This document shows positions 8,274 through 17,828 of a DNA stretch of 22,500 bases, piece by piece. Origin of the DNA: Prorocentrum cordatum (lineage: Eukaryota; Sar; Dinophyceae; Prorocentrales; Prorocentraceae); NCBI GenBank assembly GCA_963575745.1, contig CAUYUJ010001292.1:525504-548003 (forward strand), in the 5' to 3' direction. The position numbers were made by a program, and so were the translations under genes. The notes below the pieces were generated by a model. The model had not been told where the DNA came from, searched no databases, and was given only the letters and a program-made list of their open reading frames with translations. The stretch's first letter is position 1; every line of letters starts with the position of its first letter.

Positions 8274-8959
8274 CAGAGCAGGCGCTGACCAGCTTTTGCG
8301 ACGCGCGGCCCGGAGACAACGCGCGAGAAGGACAACCGACCAGCTGTAACCTGGCGGCTGTCAAGCAGTTGATAAATATGCAGAAAGGCCACCATGGACG
8401 AGCTAGACCAGCAGAAACCAACGCGCGGGGAACGCCGGCAGGACGAGTGACGGAGCTGACCCATCACGCGCTCAAAGGTAGCATCGCGGACGCACAGAGG
8501 AACGTTATCGGGGAGAGCATCGAGAACGCCAGCCGCCCGAACAAAAAAAAGCCCCGCGGCTGGGCCGCAATGGTGCCGGCGAGAATAGCAGAGCACCGAG
8601 GCGCGCCGAGGCCGCGCCCGGATAGCACTCCACGCCAGACATGAACGACGGGGGCGACTGCTGGCTTACAACATTGAGAGTCGCGCGACACAGCGCGGCG
8701 TCGCGCGCCGAACGGGCGCGGCAGGGAACAAGATCAGCAGTCAGATTCTGGGCGGAGCAAGCACTTTAAGGGTCAATGGAGAAGGGCGCAGGCGCCCCGG
8801 GAGGCCAGAGGAGAAGGACCTCAGCGAAGTCACCGTCGACCCCGAGTGAGGCGCGGCAGAGGGGGCAGAGGGCGACTTCCACGAGGGCGCCAATTTCTGA
8901 GCCGTCGCGCCGGGGAGATGCCGGCAAAGGGACACCGGCCCCCGCCGAGCTGAAGGGCG

Positions 8960-9500
8960 CGCGGATGGAGCCCAGGCGCAGGACGCCCGACTGCGCCGCG
9001 GCATGGGGGGGGCGGCCCGTCGGCGCGCTTTCCGCGCCGGCGCGGGGGCTGGGCCGCATCGGCATGCGCGAAGTCGGCCGGCCATTGGCGCGAGCGGCGG
9101 GCAGCGCCCTAAGGGCGCGGCAGCGGCGGGCAACTCCGCCCTACGTGCGTTCATGGTGGGCCGTGGACAGGCGGCGAATGCGCGGGTCAGTCTGTCAGGA
9201 GTTTCAGAGCAGTGCTACGGCAACTTCTACTTGGCCAAGCTCCTCGCCAAGGCGCAGAAGCTGGGGCGCCCGGCGACCGAGGTGCACCCGTGCGGGCCGA
9301 TGCGCGCGGCGCCGCGCGTCGTCGAGGCATCGAGGGCCCAAGGCCCCCCGATCGCGCCGCGCAACAGTGTCGCGGCGGGCCGCAACCGCGCCGACAACGC
9401 ATCGAGCACGACGCTTTATGGCACGCGGGAGCGGGCGCGCCAGAGGGCGCCCAAAGCATGGCCGCCATGGCAGCGCGTGGACGACGCCCAGATAAGAGCC
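8960..9500 (+). pseudogene. Reverse transcriptase palm remnant
   Basis: Frame 1 carries GGRPVGALSAPARGLGRIG (from 9007), which corresponds to the conserved GG-x-RPI block of non-LTR reverse transcriptases. Frame 3 follows with SEQCYGNFYLAKLLAKAQ (motif A region, where the expected catalytic Asp is absent), then a G-x-P...APRVVEA segment and PPIAPRNSVAAG (motif B region). The sequence RVDDAQIRAEG places an aspartate pair at 9480-9485, the F/Y-x-D-D catalytic motif C. At least one frame switch lies between 9060 and 9180. The altered motif A and the frameshifts make the copy inactive. The DNA-level order of the motifs is the strongest support. Confidence 0.6.
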
Positions 9501-9531
9501 GAAGGGCCGCGCTGCATCGCGGGGCGCCAGC

Positions 9532-10165
9532 TTGCGACCAGCGCAGTGGCCATCGTCGCCAGCTGCAGGCGATTATCTCGCCATCTCGAGCATGTCGGCC
9601 TCCCTCGCGTCGCGCCTGGCAGTCGGAGAAACGGCGGCGCAAGACGAGCGGGCCCGCGACCTGGGGCCGACCCAGGCCGACGCCACCAGATCTACGTCGC
9701 GACGAGGCCATCGCGCGAAGGCGGCGAAGAAGACCGCGCCGGAATCGCGCGGGCCTGGCCAGACACAGGTACAGGCGAGGAATCTCTCCCTGGGAGCGAG
9801 CCCATGCCCGCGGACATGCGGGCCACGCAGCAGCAATGGCCACGCGGCGATGGGGATGGCGCCGCGCGACACACAGCGCATCAGAGCAGAAGCGGCCGAC
9901 ATGGCAGGCTTCGCAGCAGGCCGCCGATGCGCGCCCGCAGCGGTGCCGGCAACGCATGGCCCGAAGGAACATTGATTGGACAGCCAGAGTCATCAGACAG
10001 GTGGGCGAGTCGGTAAGAATGTGGCGTTGCAGTGAGGATTTGCACAATCACCTCGCAGGAGGATGGCCGGCGGTGGCGGGGCACCTCAATGGAGTCGCCG
10101 GCAAAGGCCGACCGAATGTCGCCGCGGGGAGCACGGCGCTCTTGCAGCTCACCATGAAGCCCTAG
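9532..10165 (+). pseudogene. RT thumb/connection region remnant
   Basis: Frame 1 (9532-9975) reads AISSMSASLASRLAV near the start, then an Arg/Lys-rich helix and GHAAMGMAPRDTQRIRAEAA followed by GRRC. A Trp/Gly-His-x-x-x-Gly-x-x-P segment between RT and RNase H is something I associate with dinoflagellate retroelements. Frame 2 then continues (about 9960-10165) with a GESVRMWRCSEDLH helix and GGWPAV. The shift from frame 1 to frame 2 around 9960-9975 is a single indel. The family assignment rests on memory of the pattern, not on a search. Confidence 0.5.
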
Positions 10166-10593
10166 AGCCCTAGAGCAAGCGAAGTGGAAGTGCCGCGAAG
10201 CAGACGAGTCTGCCGACCGCGTCAGAGACGCGTGGATGATCGGCGACATCCAGCAGGCCGGCTTGACAGTGAGGAGGCCAACATGCGGCCGCGGCTTCCT
10301 CGCGGGGACAGGCCAGCAGACGTCCTGAGGTCCAAGGGCTGCAGAGAGCCGGGCGCATCAGGGAAGCGGCGCGGCGCGCGGAGGTTGGGGCGGTGGAGAC
10401 AGCAACGCGCGCGGCCATTTGGATATGCCAGGAGCGCCACGCAGCAGTCTGATAGGTTCAGCCGAAGCGCGCCCGATGCCGCGCGGACGAAGACGACGCG
10501 CAGTTCCACCGTCTCCGCGGGCGCCCAGCCACGCGGGATGTAGACCGCCAGTGGAACGAGCAGACGGCCGACCTCAGAGCCAGGGCCGGATCG
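10166..10593. other. Retroelement linker, no readable domain
   Basis: This lies between the connection region and RNase H. The expected content in such elements is a variable linker, sometimes with a Cys/His knuckle. Frames are interrupted here and no cysteine-rich motif was identified. Confidence 0.35.
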
Positions 10594-10951
10594 GTGAGGG
10601 GCGACCCACGGGGCGTGGCGCTCTGGTTCCGCGGCGCCCTACCGGAAGAACTGCGCCCAGCGAGCGCCGGTCAGGTGGGAGTTTTCGGACCGACGCAGAA
10701 AGACAGGACCGGTCAAAGCGGCGCATCTTTTGCAGACGGATCAGCCACAACGCCAGGCACGCGTGCAGCGCTCGCTTGATGGGGCACCGCCATCGTCAAC
10801 AACGACGACACGGATTACGAGAGCAACGACGACTACGCAGGATGGTTTGGAGAAGTAGTGGCCTCAGACCATCGGCGCCGCGGAGTTGGCGGCAGCGCGC
10901 TGGGCCTTCAGGCTTGCCCGCGGCACCATCGCTATCGTCAGCGGGTCTTAA
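10594..10951 (+). pseudogene. RNase H type I domain remnant
   Basis: RNase H removes the RNA strand of the RNA-DNA hybrid. Frame 1 begins WFRGALPEELRP and reaches FADGSATTPGTRAALA, where the first catalytic Asp is the codon at 10735. A TGA at 10777 then interrupts just before WGTAIVNNDDTDYE; the usual residue there is Gly (GGA), so a single G-to-T change would explain the stop. After YAGWFGEVVASD the reading moves to frame 2, where GAAELAAARWAFRLARG gives the second catalytic residue, Glu (codon 10883-10885). The frame ends IVSGS-TAA (10949), where the third catalytic Asp of an SDS motif would lie. The D-to-E spacing of about 49 residues is slightly longer than in bacterial RNase HI. The last catalytic block could not be found downstream. 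Confidence 0.6.
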
Positions 10952-12900
10952 ATTGTCGTCGACGGTCGGAGGAGCGGCAGATAATTTGCGCCGCGAGCAA
11001 CCTTGGCCAGGCGGCGGCAAATGCCAGGAGAGGTGATCGCCAGCCGGGCGCAAGGAGCACGCGGAGCGTGCATCGCCAAAACTCGCACGTGGACATCGGC
11101 GCTGTCCAACGCACGCGGCGGCCCATCCGCATCACCGGAGGTCTCGCATATATGGCTGCGCGTAGAGAAGGGCAAATAAGGCCGCCTACCACACCGCCCC
11201 CCAGCTGCAGAACAGGACTGGAAGGGAGCTACTTCTTAGGAGGGCGCGAAGATACAATGGCGCCACGACGACCCACATTGCCGGCATGGGGCGCCCGAGA
11301 CGATAGCGATATTGCCGAGCTGGCAGTCGCGGCGAGGCGCCCGCGCGCAGCAGACAGCCGCAGGGCGCCACAAGCCACCGCGTGCATGGGGGCGCAGACG
11401 GAATGTGAGTGTTTTTCAGTGCGGCAGAGTGCCTGGGAAGCATGCGGCCACGGATTGAACGCAGCAGCGTGACTGCAATTCCATGCCCGTTTGCAGTGAC
11501 CACATGGGCACTAGATACCCGGGACTCCAAGTCCGAGTGCAATGCGCTCACGCAGCACGGTTGCACATGCCACTCGCGCGACCTCGGGCACGTGCATGGG
11601 CGACGCTGGCGTTGGGCGCGCGGGGCGATGGGGTCACTGGCATCCAGCGGGCGCAGCAGGGTGTGCTGACTCGAAAACCCGCGCAGGAAGTAAAGGACAG
11701 GCGCGGCCCGGCCCGGCGCCGGCTGGCGGGCCTCCGCAACGGTTGACCACCCCAGCCAGGACGAGCGCGCCGGCCAGACGGGACAGAGGCGGCACAACCA
11801 GACCATGATAAAAGCAAGGGCAAGACCCCGCGCGCTGACAAGGGCGCGCGCGCGCCGGCAGGTAAGGACGTGGAGGCATGGAGGATTGGAACGCACCACG
11901 CTGTAGACCTGCAAGCAAGAGGGCAGCGCCTGCGACCGGGCCGCGCGCGACATTCCAGTCGCGGGCAGGCAAGTAGCGAGGTCGGACGTCGACGCGTAGG
12001 AGCCGAGCAAGAAGGCAAGCTGCATCGACAGAACAGAGTGCCAGGCCAACTCTTCAGAACACTGCGACGAGCCTGGGGCTAGCATAGGAGCCACGCGAGC
12101 AGCAGTCGAAAATGATGGGCCGAATGGCGAAGAAGCGAAGCGCATGGGCGCCGAGCCAGAGCGCACCCGACCAAACCAGACGAAAGCGAGCAGTCCATTG
12201 TCAAGTAGCCAGCGCACGGAGAGCGTTAATATGGCGGACAACAGAGACTGACAGAATTACAGCGGTAAGGAGCTGGGCACGAATGTACGTCGGCCACCAA
12301 GTGGAATAGCTGCTGCGGAGGGTCAACCTGGCAGGGGGGCGAGGCAATGCCACCGACGACAAACATGGGAAGACGACGAGCGGGCTGCCGGGAAGGAGGC
12401 GACCATATTCAGAGCGTGAATTACCTACCCCGCTTTCGCTTCCAGGCAAAACCAAGCCATGCCACGCGCCTCCTCGTCAAGCGGCCCGACCAGTACAGGC
12501 CGCAGTTTGGCATCGTTTGGTATTTCTTGGAAGCGAGGGTGGTCAAAAGCGAGGTAGGTTTGTTTTCCCCCTACATATGGGTATCAGAGTGGAGTGCGGC
12601 ACCACCGCGCGAGCACGGCCAGGACGGCAAAGGGCTTGGATTTGCAGCGCTTGCCCAGATGGGGGGCGAGCTCCACGGCAGAAGCGCGGCGGCCAGCGCG
12701 GATGGCCCAGCGGAGGCAGTTGCCAGGCGAGAGTTGCATAATTGTCCGAAGATCATCGCAGGATGGCCTTGGCCTGGATGCTGGGCGTGGGCGAATCAGG
12801 ATGCGACAGTGAAGATGAATGGATATGCGGGTGCGTATCGCACGCGTGAGCCAGGTTGGCCTGGGCAAGGATGGGGCCATTATCCTGCGGGGCCCACGAC
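10952..12900. other. GC-rich, T-poor sequence without a recognised gene
   Basis: Plus-strand T is scarce, so open frames are long on both strands, including a 351-codon minus-strand frame (11186-12241). That frame is rich in Cys, Arg, Ser and Leu, as expected for the complement of purine-biased DNA, and has no recognisable motif. The first few hundred bases may be the 3' tail of the retroelement. 12390-12800 contains plus-strand sequence (in 12347-12919) with a somewhat more protein-like mix of hydrophobic and charged residues, but no family is evident. Confidence 0.35.
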
Positions 12901-13414
12901 CAGGCCATGCGCTACCTAGCCGCGCGCATCTGCGCATCTGCGTGGCGGCGCGCCGGAAAGGAGGACCTTAACGACGAGCCTGCGCGAGGAGATTCAACCA
13001 CTTCGGGCGAGCCTCGGCCCCCAGAGCGACGCTGGGGCGAGAACGGCAAGCGCCCCCAACATCGCAGACACATCAGAACACGAGGGCATGCCAACGCAGC
13101 CTTGAAGGAGGGGAGACCCGTGCTACGCGCCGCAACTGCCAGGCCGAACTTCGAAGAGGACGACAGCTTCAGCCAGCCCGGAGGAGAGAGGCGCACAGGC
13201 GCCGCGAGCAGAGGAGGCCGACGCAGTCGACGGTGGAGACCCAGCTGGCCGAGGGCCCCATCTCCAGGCGCCCGCCGAGGGCGCGGACACCTACGGGGAG
13301 GAAGTGGCAGCGGCGGCAGCGCAGGCTCCAGCAAACGGCCCGTCGGGAAGGGCAACCTAGCGACCTGGCGCGGTAGTGCACGCGCAGACTACGCAGTGCA
13401 ATTTGGAGTGGAGT

Positions 13415-14135
13415 GCGGCGGGCTCCAGCTGCACGAGCGCGAGCAGCTTGATGGACTTCAGCAGCATCACCGCAAGAAGCGCTACGGACTCGAGCAGCAC
13501 CGCCGCGAGCAGAATGGCGGGCTCCAGAAGCTCCATCGCGAGCAGTGCGGTGGACTCCAACAACGCCATCGCGAGCAGTGCGACGGGCCCCAGCAGCACG
13601 GACGCGAGCGGGATGATGAGTTCCAGCCGCTGCACCGCGAGCAGCGCGACGGTCTCCAGCAGCACATCCATGAGCAGCGTCCTGGACGTCAGGGGCACCA
13701 TTGTGAAGCACGGCAGACTCCAGCAGCGCGATCGCGGGCAGCATGGCGGGCCCCAGCAGCACCATCGCGCGCAGCACGGCCGGTTCCACAAGCAAGACTG
13801 CGAGAGGCATCCCGGATCCCAGCAGAGCCATCGCGCGCGCGACAGGCCCCAGCAGCGGGACCTTGCGCAGCATGGCGGATTCAAGCAGCATCATCGCCAG
13901 CAGTGAACGCCATAACCTGCTCCAGCAGCGCCATCTCGAGCAGCGCGATGGGCTCTAGCGGCGCGTCCTTGCGCGGCAGGGCGGGCTCCAGCAGCGCAAT
14001 CGCGACTCCAGCAGCGCGGCCGCGAGCAGCGGGGCGGACTCGAGCAGCGCCATCACGAGCGGCAAGGCAGACTCCACCAGCACGTTCGTGAGCCGCGTGG
14101 CGGACTCCAGCAGCGCCATCGCGGGCGCTGTAAGC
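13415..14135. repeat. 30-bp minisatellite encoding Ser/Ala decapeptides
   Basis: About 24 imperfect units have a consensus near GGCTCCAGCAGCGCCATCGC followed by GAGCAGCGCG. The period of 30 keeps frames open for long distances: plus frame 2 reads SSSAIASSA-type decapeptides, plus frame 1 reads LQQHHREQ-type units, and the minus strand reads LLESALLAM-type units. Unit-to-unit divergence with preserved period suggests an old array. A low-complexity protein domain on one strand cannot be excluded, but no frame stays open through the entire array with a non-repetitive partner domain. Confidence 0.8.
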
Positions 14136-14251
14136 GGCGCCGCAGAATCTAGGCGCCGCCGCCGCGAGCCGCGCGACGGAGCCCAGCCGCGCCGCCGGCG
14201 ACGCCGCCAAGAGAGCATGAGCATCGCGGGAGTTAGAACGCAAAGTCCATG

Positions 14252-14274
14252 GGGGGCCCCGCGGAGGGGCCCCC
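14252..14274. repeat. Short GC-rich inverted repeat
   Basis: GGGGGCCCC and GGGGCCCCC flank GCGGA, giving a compact hairpin-forming sequence between the 30-bp array and the coding-like region to its right. Confidence 0.6.
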
Positions 14275-14629
14275 TCGAGCTCAGCGCCGCCGCGCGGAGC
14301 TGGACAAAGACTAGCGAGCCCCCGGGGGGGGGGGACTTCAGGCGCGCGGTCGCCAAGTGCAGCGCGCAGACTAACGAGGGGGGGCTACTCGAGCGAAGCC
14401 AGCCAGACAGAGCTGCGGATCACCAAGGGCTGAGAGGCAGACAGTCTAGCCAGGCACCCTCGCGCAGTCGCTGGGCCCTCACCCAGGTGGACCAGAGAAC
14501 GCTGCCGCGAGGCGCGCTTCGGTTGCGAGAGAGCCCCCCCCCCCGCCCACCACGCGCGGCGCGAAGAGGCAAAGAGCGCGAGCGCGACTGGAGGCTGTGC
14601 CAAGCGCCCGACCCAGCGCTCGAGGCGGC

Positions 14630-15440
14630 CCAGGGCATCACCACACATATCCCATATGCGATGGAGGACCAGGCGAAGTGGTGGGCCCCCGCCGACGGCA
14701 AACGCGCGCTGAAGAGTTGGAGGGCAGCTTGCGTTCCGCACGTGAAGCACGCGATGCAGGCACAGGCGTGCAACATCATCGTGGAGCACTTGCCACAGCA
14801 AGAACGAACCAGCAGGATGCGCAGATTGCAAGAGGAGGTCTGCCAACGAGCGTGGCTCATCAGCGCGCGGATCCGCAGGGCAGCCAGAGCCCAGGCAGCG
14901 GACGGCTGCGCTGCCGGTGGCGTCGGCAGGGCAGCGGAAGGGCACCAGCGCGTGGCGGCGTTCCTCGCGGATCACGGGAACAAGGTGTCGCAGCAGCCGC
15001 GAGAGACGGAGACGAAGCAGCAGCCCCAGCAGCCCCAGCAACACAACCTCAGAGGGGAGCGCACCCCGAGCTGCAGAACGACCTGATGCAAAATGAGGCG
15101 AACAGGGGCAAGGAAAGCTCCGCAGCCAGCGTGGCGGCGCTCCTGCAGTGGCGACGGCGGCGGCGGCGGCACGGCCAGCAGCAGGTCCACCAGAAGGACA
15201 ACGGCACGGCGGTGAGGCACATGCTGAAGACGGGCCCGCGTCAACCCGAGACAGCGACCACCTGGCGGCAGCAGCTGATGAGCCAGGTGGAAGCCGCGCT
15301 GAGAAAGCCCAAGCCAGAGCGGACCGCCGCCAACGACGTGGGCCAGGGACCGCAGCAACCGCCGCCAGCGAAGCGGCAGCGCACAGCGGCCGAGGGCCAG
15401 CAGGGCAGCCAGCGAGGGCCGTCCATCTCCTTGCTGTTCA
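14630..15440 (+). CDS. Possible coding segment, unknown function (frameshifted or multi-exon)
   Basis: Frame 3 from about 14630 to 15086 reads a balanced, soluble-looking sequence that includes HIPYAMEDQAKWW, KRALKSWRAACVPHVKHAMQ and RTSRMRRLQEEVCQRAWLIS, then a Gln-rich tail (QQPQQPQQ). Frame 2 takes over near 15050-15090 with LMQNEANRGKESSAASVAAL, a run of Arg, and later PPPAKRQRTAAEGQQ, which resembles a nuclear-localisation-type basic patch. Other frames in the same stretch are compositionally poor. The frame change could be an indel, an intron boundary or a mistaken join. No start, spliced-leader acceptor or domain was identified. A retroelement ORF1 fragment is an alternative. Confidence 0.3.
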
Positions 15441-15444
15441 TTAG

Positions 15445-15750
15445 TGGGCCTGCTCGGTGGCATCGCGCCCTGCTCTCCAGCAGCGTCCGGGCGTTGGGGG
15501 CTTTGCGCGTCGCTGGGGGCGGAGGGCGGACGCGGCCGCCGGGAGGCCGCCGGAGGCGGCGAAGGCACGTGCCAGCCGAGGCGAGGCCGCCGCGTCGCGC
15601 GGGGACGCAGAGCCACAGGTGAACCGAGGGTGGCCCGTGCCGCGCCGAGCGCATCGGAGTACGCTCGGAACGGGGTCGGGGGGGGGGGGGGGGGCGCGCG
15701 GCCTGCTCCCGGATGCAGCGCGTCCTAAGCAGCGTCCGCCTTCCTGCAGT
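15445..15750. other. GC-rich sequence with a poly-G tract
   Basis: No gene was recognised. A run of 17 G residues lies at 15678-15694, preceded by GGGGTC and followed by GCGCGCGG. Confidence 0.5.
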
Positions 15751-15898
15751 CTCCTCCTTGCGTTTCTTCCTCCTCTTTCTTCTCCTCCTTTTCCTCCTCC
15801 TCCTCCTCCTCCTCCTCTTCCACCGTCTCCTCCTCCTCCTCCTCCTCCTCCTCCTTTTCCTCTTCCTCCTTTTCCGCCTCCTCCTCCTTTTCCGCTAT
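15751..15898. repeat. (TCC)n pyrimidine microsatellite
   Basis: About 148 bases of CTC/TCC with TTTTCC and TTCC interruptions. The plus strand is almost entirely pyrimidine; only a few purines (for example GTCTCC and CCGC words) occur. Confidence 0.95.
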
Positions 15899-15899
15899 C

Positions 15900-16232
15900 C
15901 CGAGGCCCCTTCGCGTAAACAATCGCGAAGGAAGATTTTGGGCGAGTTTCGGCCTCCTGGGGCCCTCGCCGGGTCACGGGGCCGACTCGGGATGACAAAT
16001 TTGTCTTGCAGAGGAGGTCCAGACCTCTGGGCCTAAGGGGGGCCAGCAACGCGAAACGATCATGGCGTCGTGGGTCTGGGTCCATCGCCTCCCGCCGCTT
16101 CGCGCATCCGCTCCCGTTGTCCCCTGCCCGCTCGCGCGCTCTCGCGTCTTCGGCATGGGGGCCACGTGCGAACCCGACCCCGACCCCTGCCGAGCGAAGT
16201 GAACCCCACCATCCCCTTCAGAAATCGTGGGG
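15900..16232. other. Unassigned sequence between TCC tract and repeat X
   Basis: No gene was recognised. Positions 16153-16190 (GGGGCCACGTGCGAACCCGA onwards) are an imperfect reverse complement of 16424-16452, which lies inside the extra segment of repeat X copy 1. Confidence 0.4.
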
Positions 16233-16233
16233 G

Positions 16234-16702
16234 GAAGCATGTTGCCAAACCATTTCCATGTTGCCAAACCATTTCCAGATATTTAGAAAATGTGTTAAAT
16301 CTGGTTGATCAATGTTTAGAATAATGTTTAAAACATTTCCAGGACATTCGCCTACATTTTTTAACACATTTTCACTTCGATGATCGGACTGTTAGGGTGT
16401 CCGTTGTCGTGGCATCCACAAGGGTATGGGGTCGGGTTCGCATGTGGCCCCCCATGCGGCCCGTGCCCGCACCTCGCGCAGATCCCCTCCCTGGGGCGCG
16501 CCCAGGACCGCAACTCCTCCACGCGTTGTTGAGCCCCCCTCGTAGCAAAATGGGCCTGACCCTCTACAGGAGGAATATTCGACCATAGTCAAACAATAGT
16601 CTGGGGACGATGTTTTGTGTTTTTTATATATCTTGAGCATTCTTTGGGTCTTTTCGGTTTTTCGTCCAAAATCCGCCGGTAGGGGGACATGCCCGCCCTA
16701 AC
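16234..16702. repeat. Dispersed repeat X, copy 1 (with 140-bp extra segment)
   Basis: It shares ordered blocks with 20776-21045: GAAGCATGTTGCCAAA, TTTCCAGAT, an identical 31-base block at 16391-16421 (starting GTTAGGGTGTCCGTTGTCGT), CTCTACAGGAGGAATATTC at 16562-16580, TTTTTCGTCCAA, and GGACATGCCCG. In copy 2 the 31-base and 19-base blocks abut directly, whereas here 140 bases (16422-16561) separate them. The 5' part also carries a perfect 19-base tandem duplication (16238-16256 and 16257-16275). No coding capacity was recognised. Confidence 0.8.
16238..16275. repeat. 19-bp perfect tandem duplication
   Basis: CATGTTGCCAAACCATTTC is present twice head to tail. The second X copy has a single version of it, so the duplication is specific to this copy. 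Confidence 0.9.
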
Positions 16703-16777
16703 CCCCGTACGACAGGGGGGTCCCGCGACGCAGGCCGTGCAGCAGGGGCTCGACCACCAGAAGCCTTCACAAGAAGC

Positions 16778-16940
16778 TCAGGAGGGGAAAAAACACACAG
16801 ACACAATTAATCGTCGACCCTCAGGAAAATATGGGAAAATTTGGGAAGTGGGGGGGAAGACAGAAACCCAGAAAATATGAGAAAATATAGGGAATCTTTT
16901 TATTTGTGTGTATTTATTTGTGTGTCCCAGGGCCCCTTCA
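16778..16940. repeat. Dispersed repeat Y, copy 1
   Basis: 163 bases match 18122-18285 closely. Both begin TCAGGAGGGGAAAAA with ACACACAGACAC, contain GGGAAAATATGGGAA-type words twice, a CAGAAAATA-type word, then TTTTATTTGTGT and TATTTATTTGTG, and end TCCCAGGGCCCCTTCA. The interior is A- and T-rich with GC-rich ends, as in many small non-autonomous elements, but I see no terminal inverted repeats. Confidence 0.85.
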
Positions 16941-17390
16941 AAGAAGCCCAACCCTGGACCCCCAGGGCGTCCATCGACGTTTTGGCGCGGGGGCGTCACG
17001 CATTTCCATCAGCAGAAGCATCGGAACTCCAGAAACACGGGGCCCCCTGGAGGCAAGCGGGGCGTTCCTTGGCACGGGTCTCCACTGCAGGGGGCCGCGC
17101 CCCAGTACTTGCGGGCCGCGCCTCCAGAATCGGGGTCCGGGCGGACGAAACTGGGATCGGCGTCACCCCAGCATACTTACACTATATGTGCGTCTCCCCC
17201 CCAGGGGCGCCGCGCGCATTGAGAAATCGTATAGTACATGCGTCGTGGCGGGCGCTTTCTGGCCACCCGGCTCGGGGAACGATGTACTACAAAGTGGATA
17301 TACTATATGTTCGGGTCGGACGCGCGCCTCCAGGGAGGACATCTAGTGTTAGTATGTCGCTGTGCGCCCCATGGCGAAAGTATGGGTTCT
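16941..17390. other. Unassigned sequence
   Basis: Plus-strand frames are open (one reaches 17392) but show no domain. ACTATATGT occurs at about 17179 and again at about 17304 in similar contexts. Nothing else was recognised. Confidence 0.35.
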
Positions 17391-17607
17391 GAGGAAAATC
17401 CTGGAGGCCTCGCGCGGCGCGTAATAGTAGTATGATCTAGTCCACTTGTCCGTTCCGTGAGCTATAGGTCGACGCTCGCGCGGCTATGCTCAGGAGTCAG
17501 TCCGACGTAAGTCCGACGCAGTCCGACGTGAACCCGACGTAAATCCGACGTAGGTCCGACGTAAATCGGATCTCAAGTTGCCGCGCGAGGCCTCCAGGAT
17601 TTTCTTC
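17391..17607. mobile_element. 217-bp MITE-like element with 27-bp terminal inverted repeats
   Basis: The left end (17391-17417) and the reverse complement of the right end (17581-17607) agree at 26 of 27 positions. Both contain AAAATCCTGGAGGCCTCGCG. The interior carries a CCGACGTAA tandem array at 17495-17572. At this length it can encode no transposase, so it would be non-autonomous. No convincing target-site duplication is visible: the left flank is GGGTTCT and the right flank is GTAATGTG. Confidence 0.7.
17495..17572. repeat. 10-12-bp CCGACGTAA tandem array
   Basis: Seven or so units of (A/G)GTCCGACGTAA or AATCCGACGTA with small length variation fill the right half of the 217-bp inverted-repeat element. 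Confidence 0.85.
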
Positions 17608-17828
17608 GTAATGTGTGGGGGGGGGGGATGCGAACGCTGCTGCGCACCGCTGGCTTCGGCCCCGCCGCCGCTGGGGCGCTGCCTTCTTCGTCGACGCGCC
17701 GGCGGGGCCTCTGGTGGCGCCCCAAAGAGGGGCACTGTGCGAGCCGGCGGCACGCGGCTGCTTCGGTGGCCCTCCTTATGACCAGCCTGGAGCATATCCT
17801 TATCCCTATGATGGGCACCTCCGCATCA

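Larger units (their letters stand above)
7490..10951 (+). mobile_element. Decayed non-LTR retrotransposon (endonuclease, reverse transcriptase, RNase H)
   Basis: Over 3.4 kb the plus strand preserves, in canonical order, an EEP-type endonuclease (about 7499-7967), a reverse transcriptase (about 8049-9500), the region between polymerase and RNase H (9532-10165) and an RNase H type I domain (10594-10951). Each domain is readable only by switching among the three frames, and internal stops occur (TAG 7672, TGA 10777, TAA 10949). It is therefore a dead copy with many indels. The order endonuclease-RT-RNase H is that of APE-type LINEs with an RNase H tail. I found no poly-A tail, 3' tandem tail or target-site duplication, so the true ends are unknown. 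The upstream zinc-motif stretch (5068-5340) may be part of it. Confidence 0.65.

Noticed and set aside
11186-12241. 351-codon minus-strand frame
   Set aside because: Cys/Arg/Ser/Leu-rich composition fits the complement of T-poor DNA, where stops are rare on the minus strand. No motif was seen.
12856-14091. 411-codon plus-strand frame
   Set aside because: More than half is the 30-bp minisatellite; the remainder is low-complexity and no more convincing than the other frames.
17495-17572. Array of regulatory operator sites
   Set aside because: The CCGACGTAA units vary in length and lie inside an inverted-repeat element, which fits a minisatellite better than spaced binding sites.
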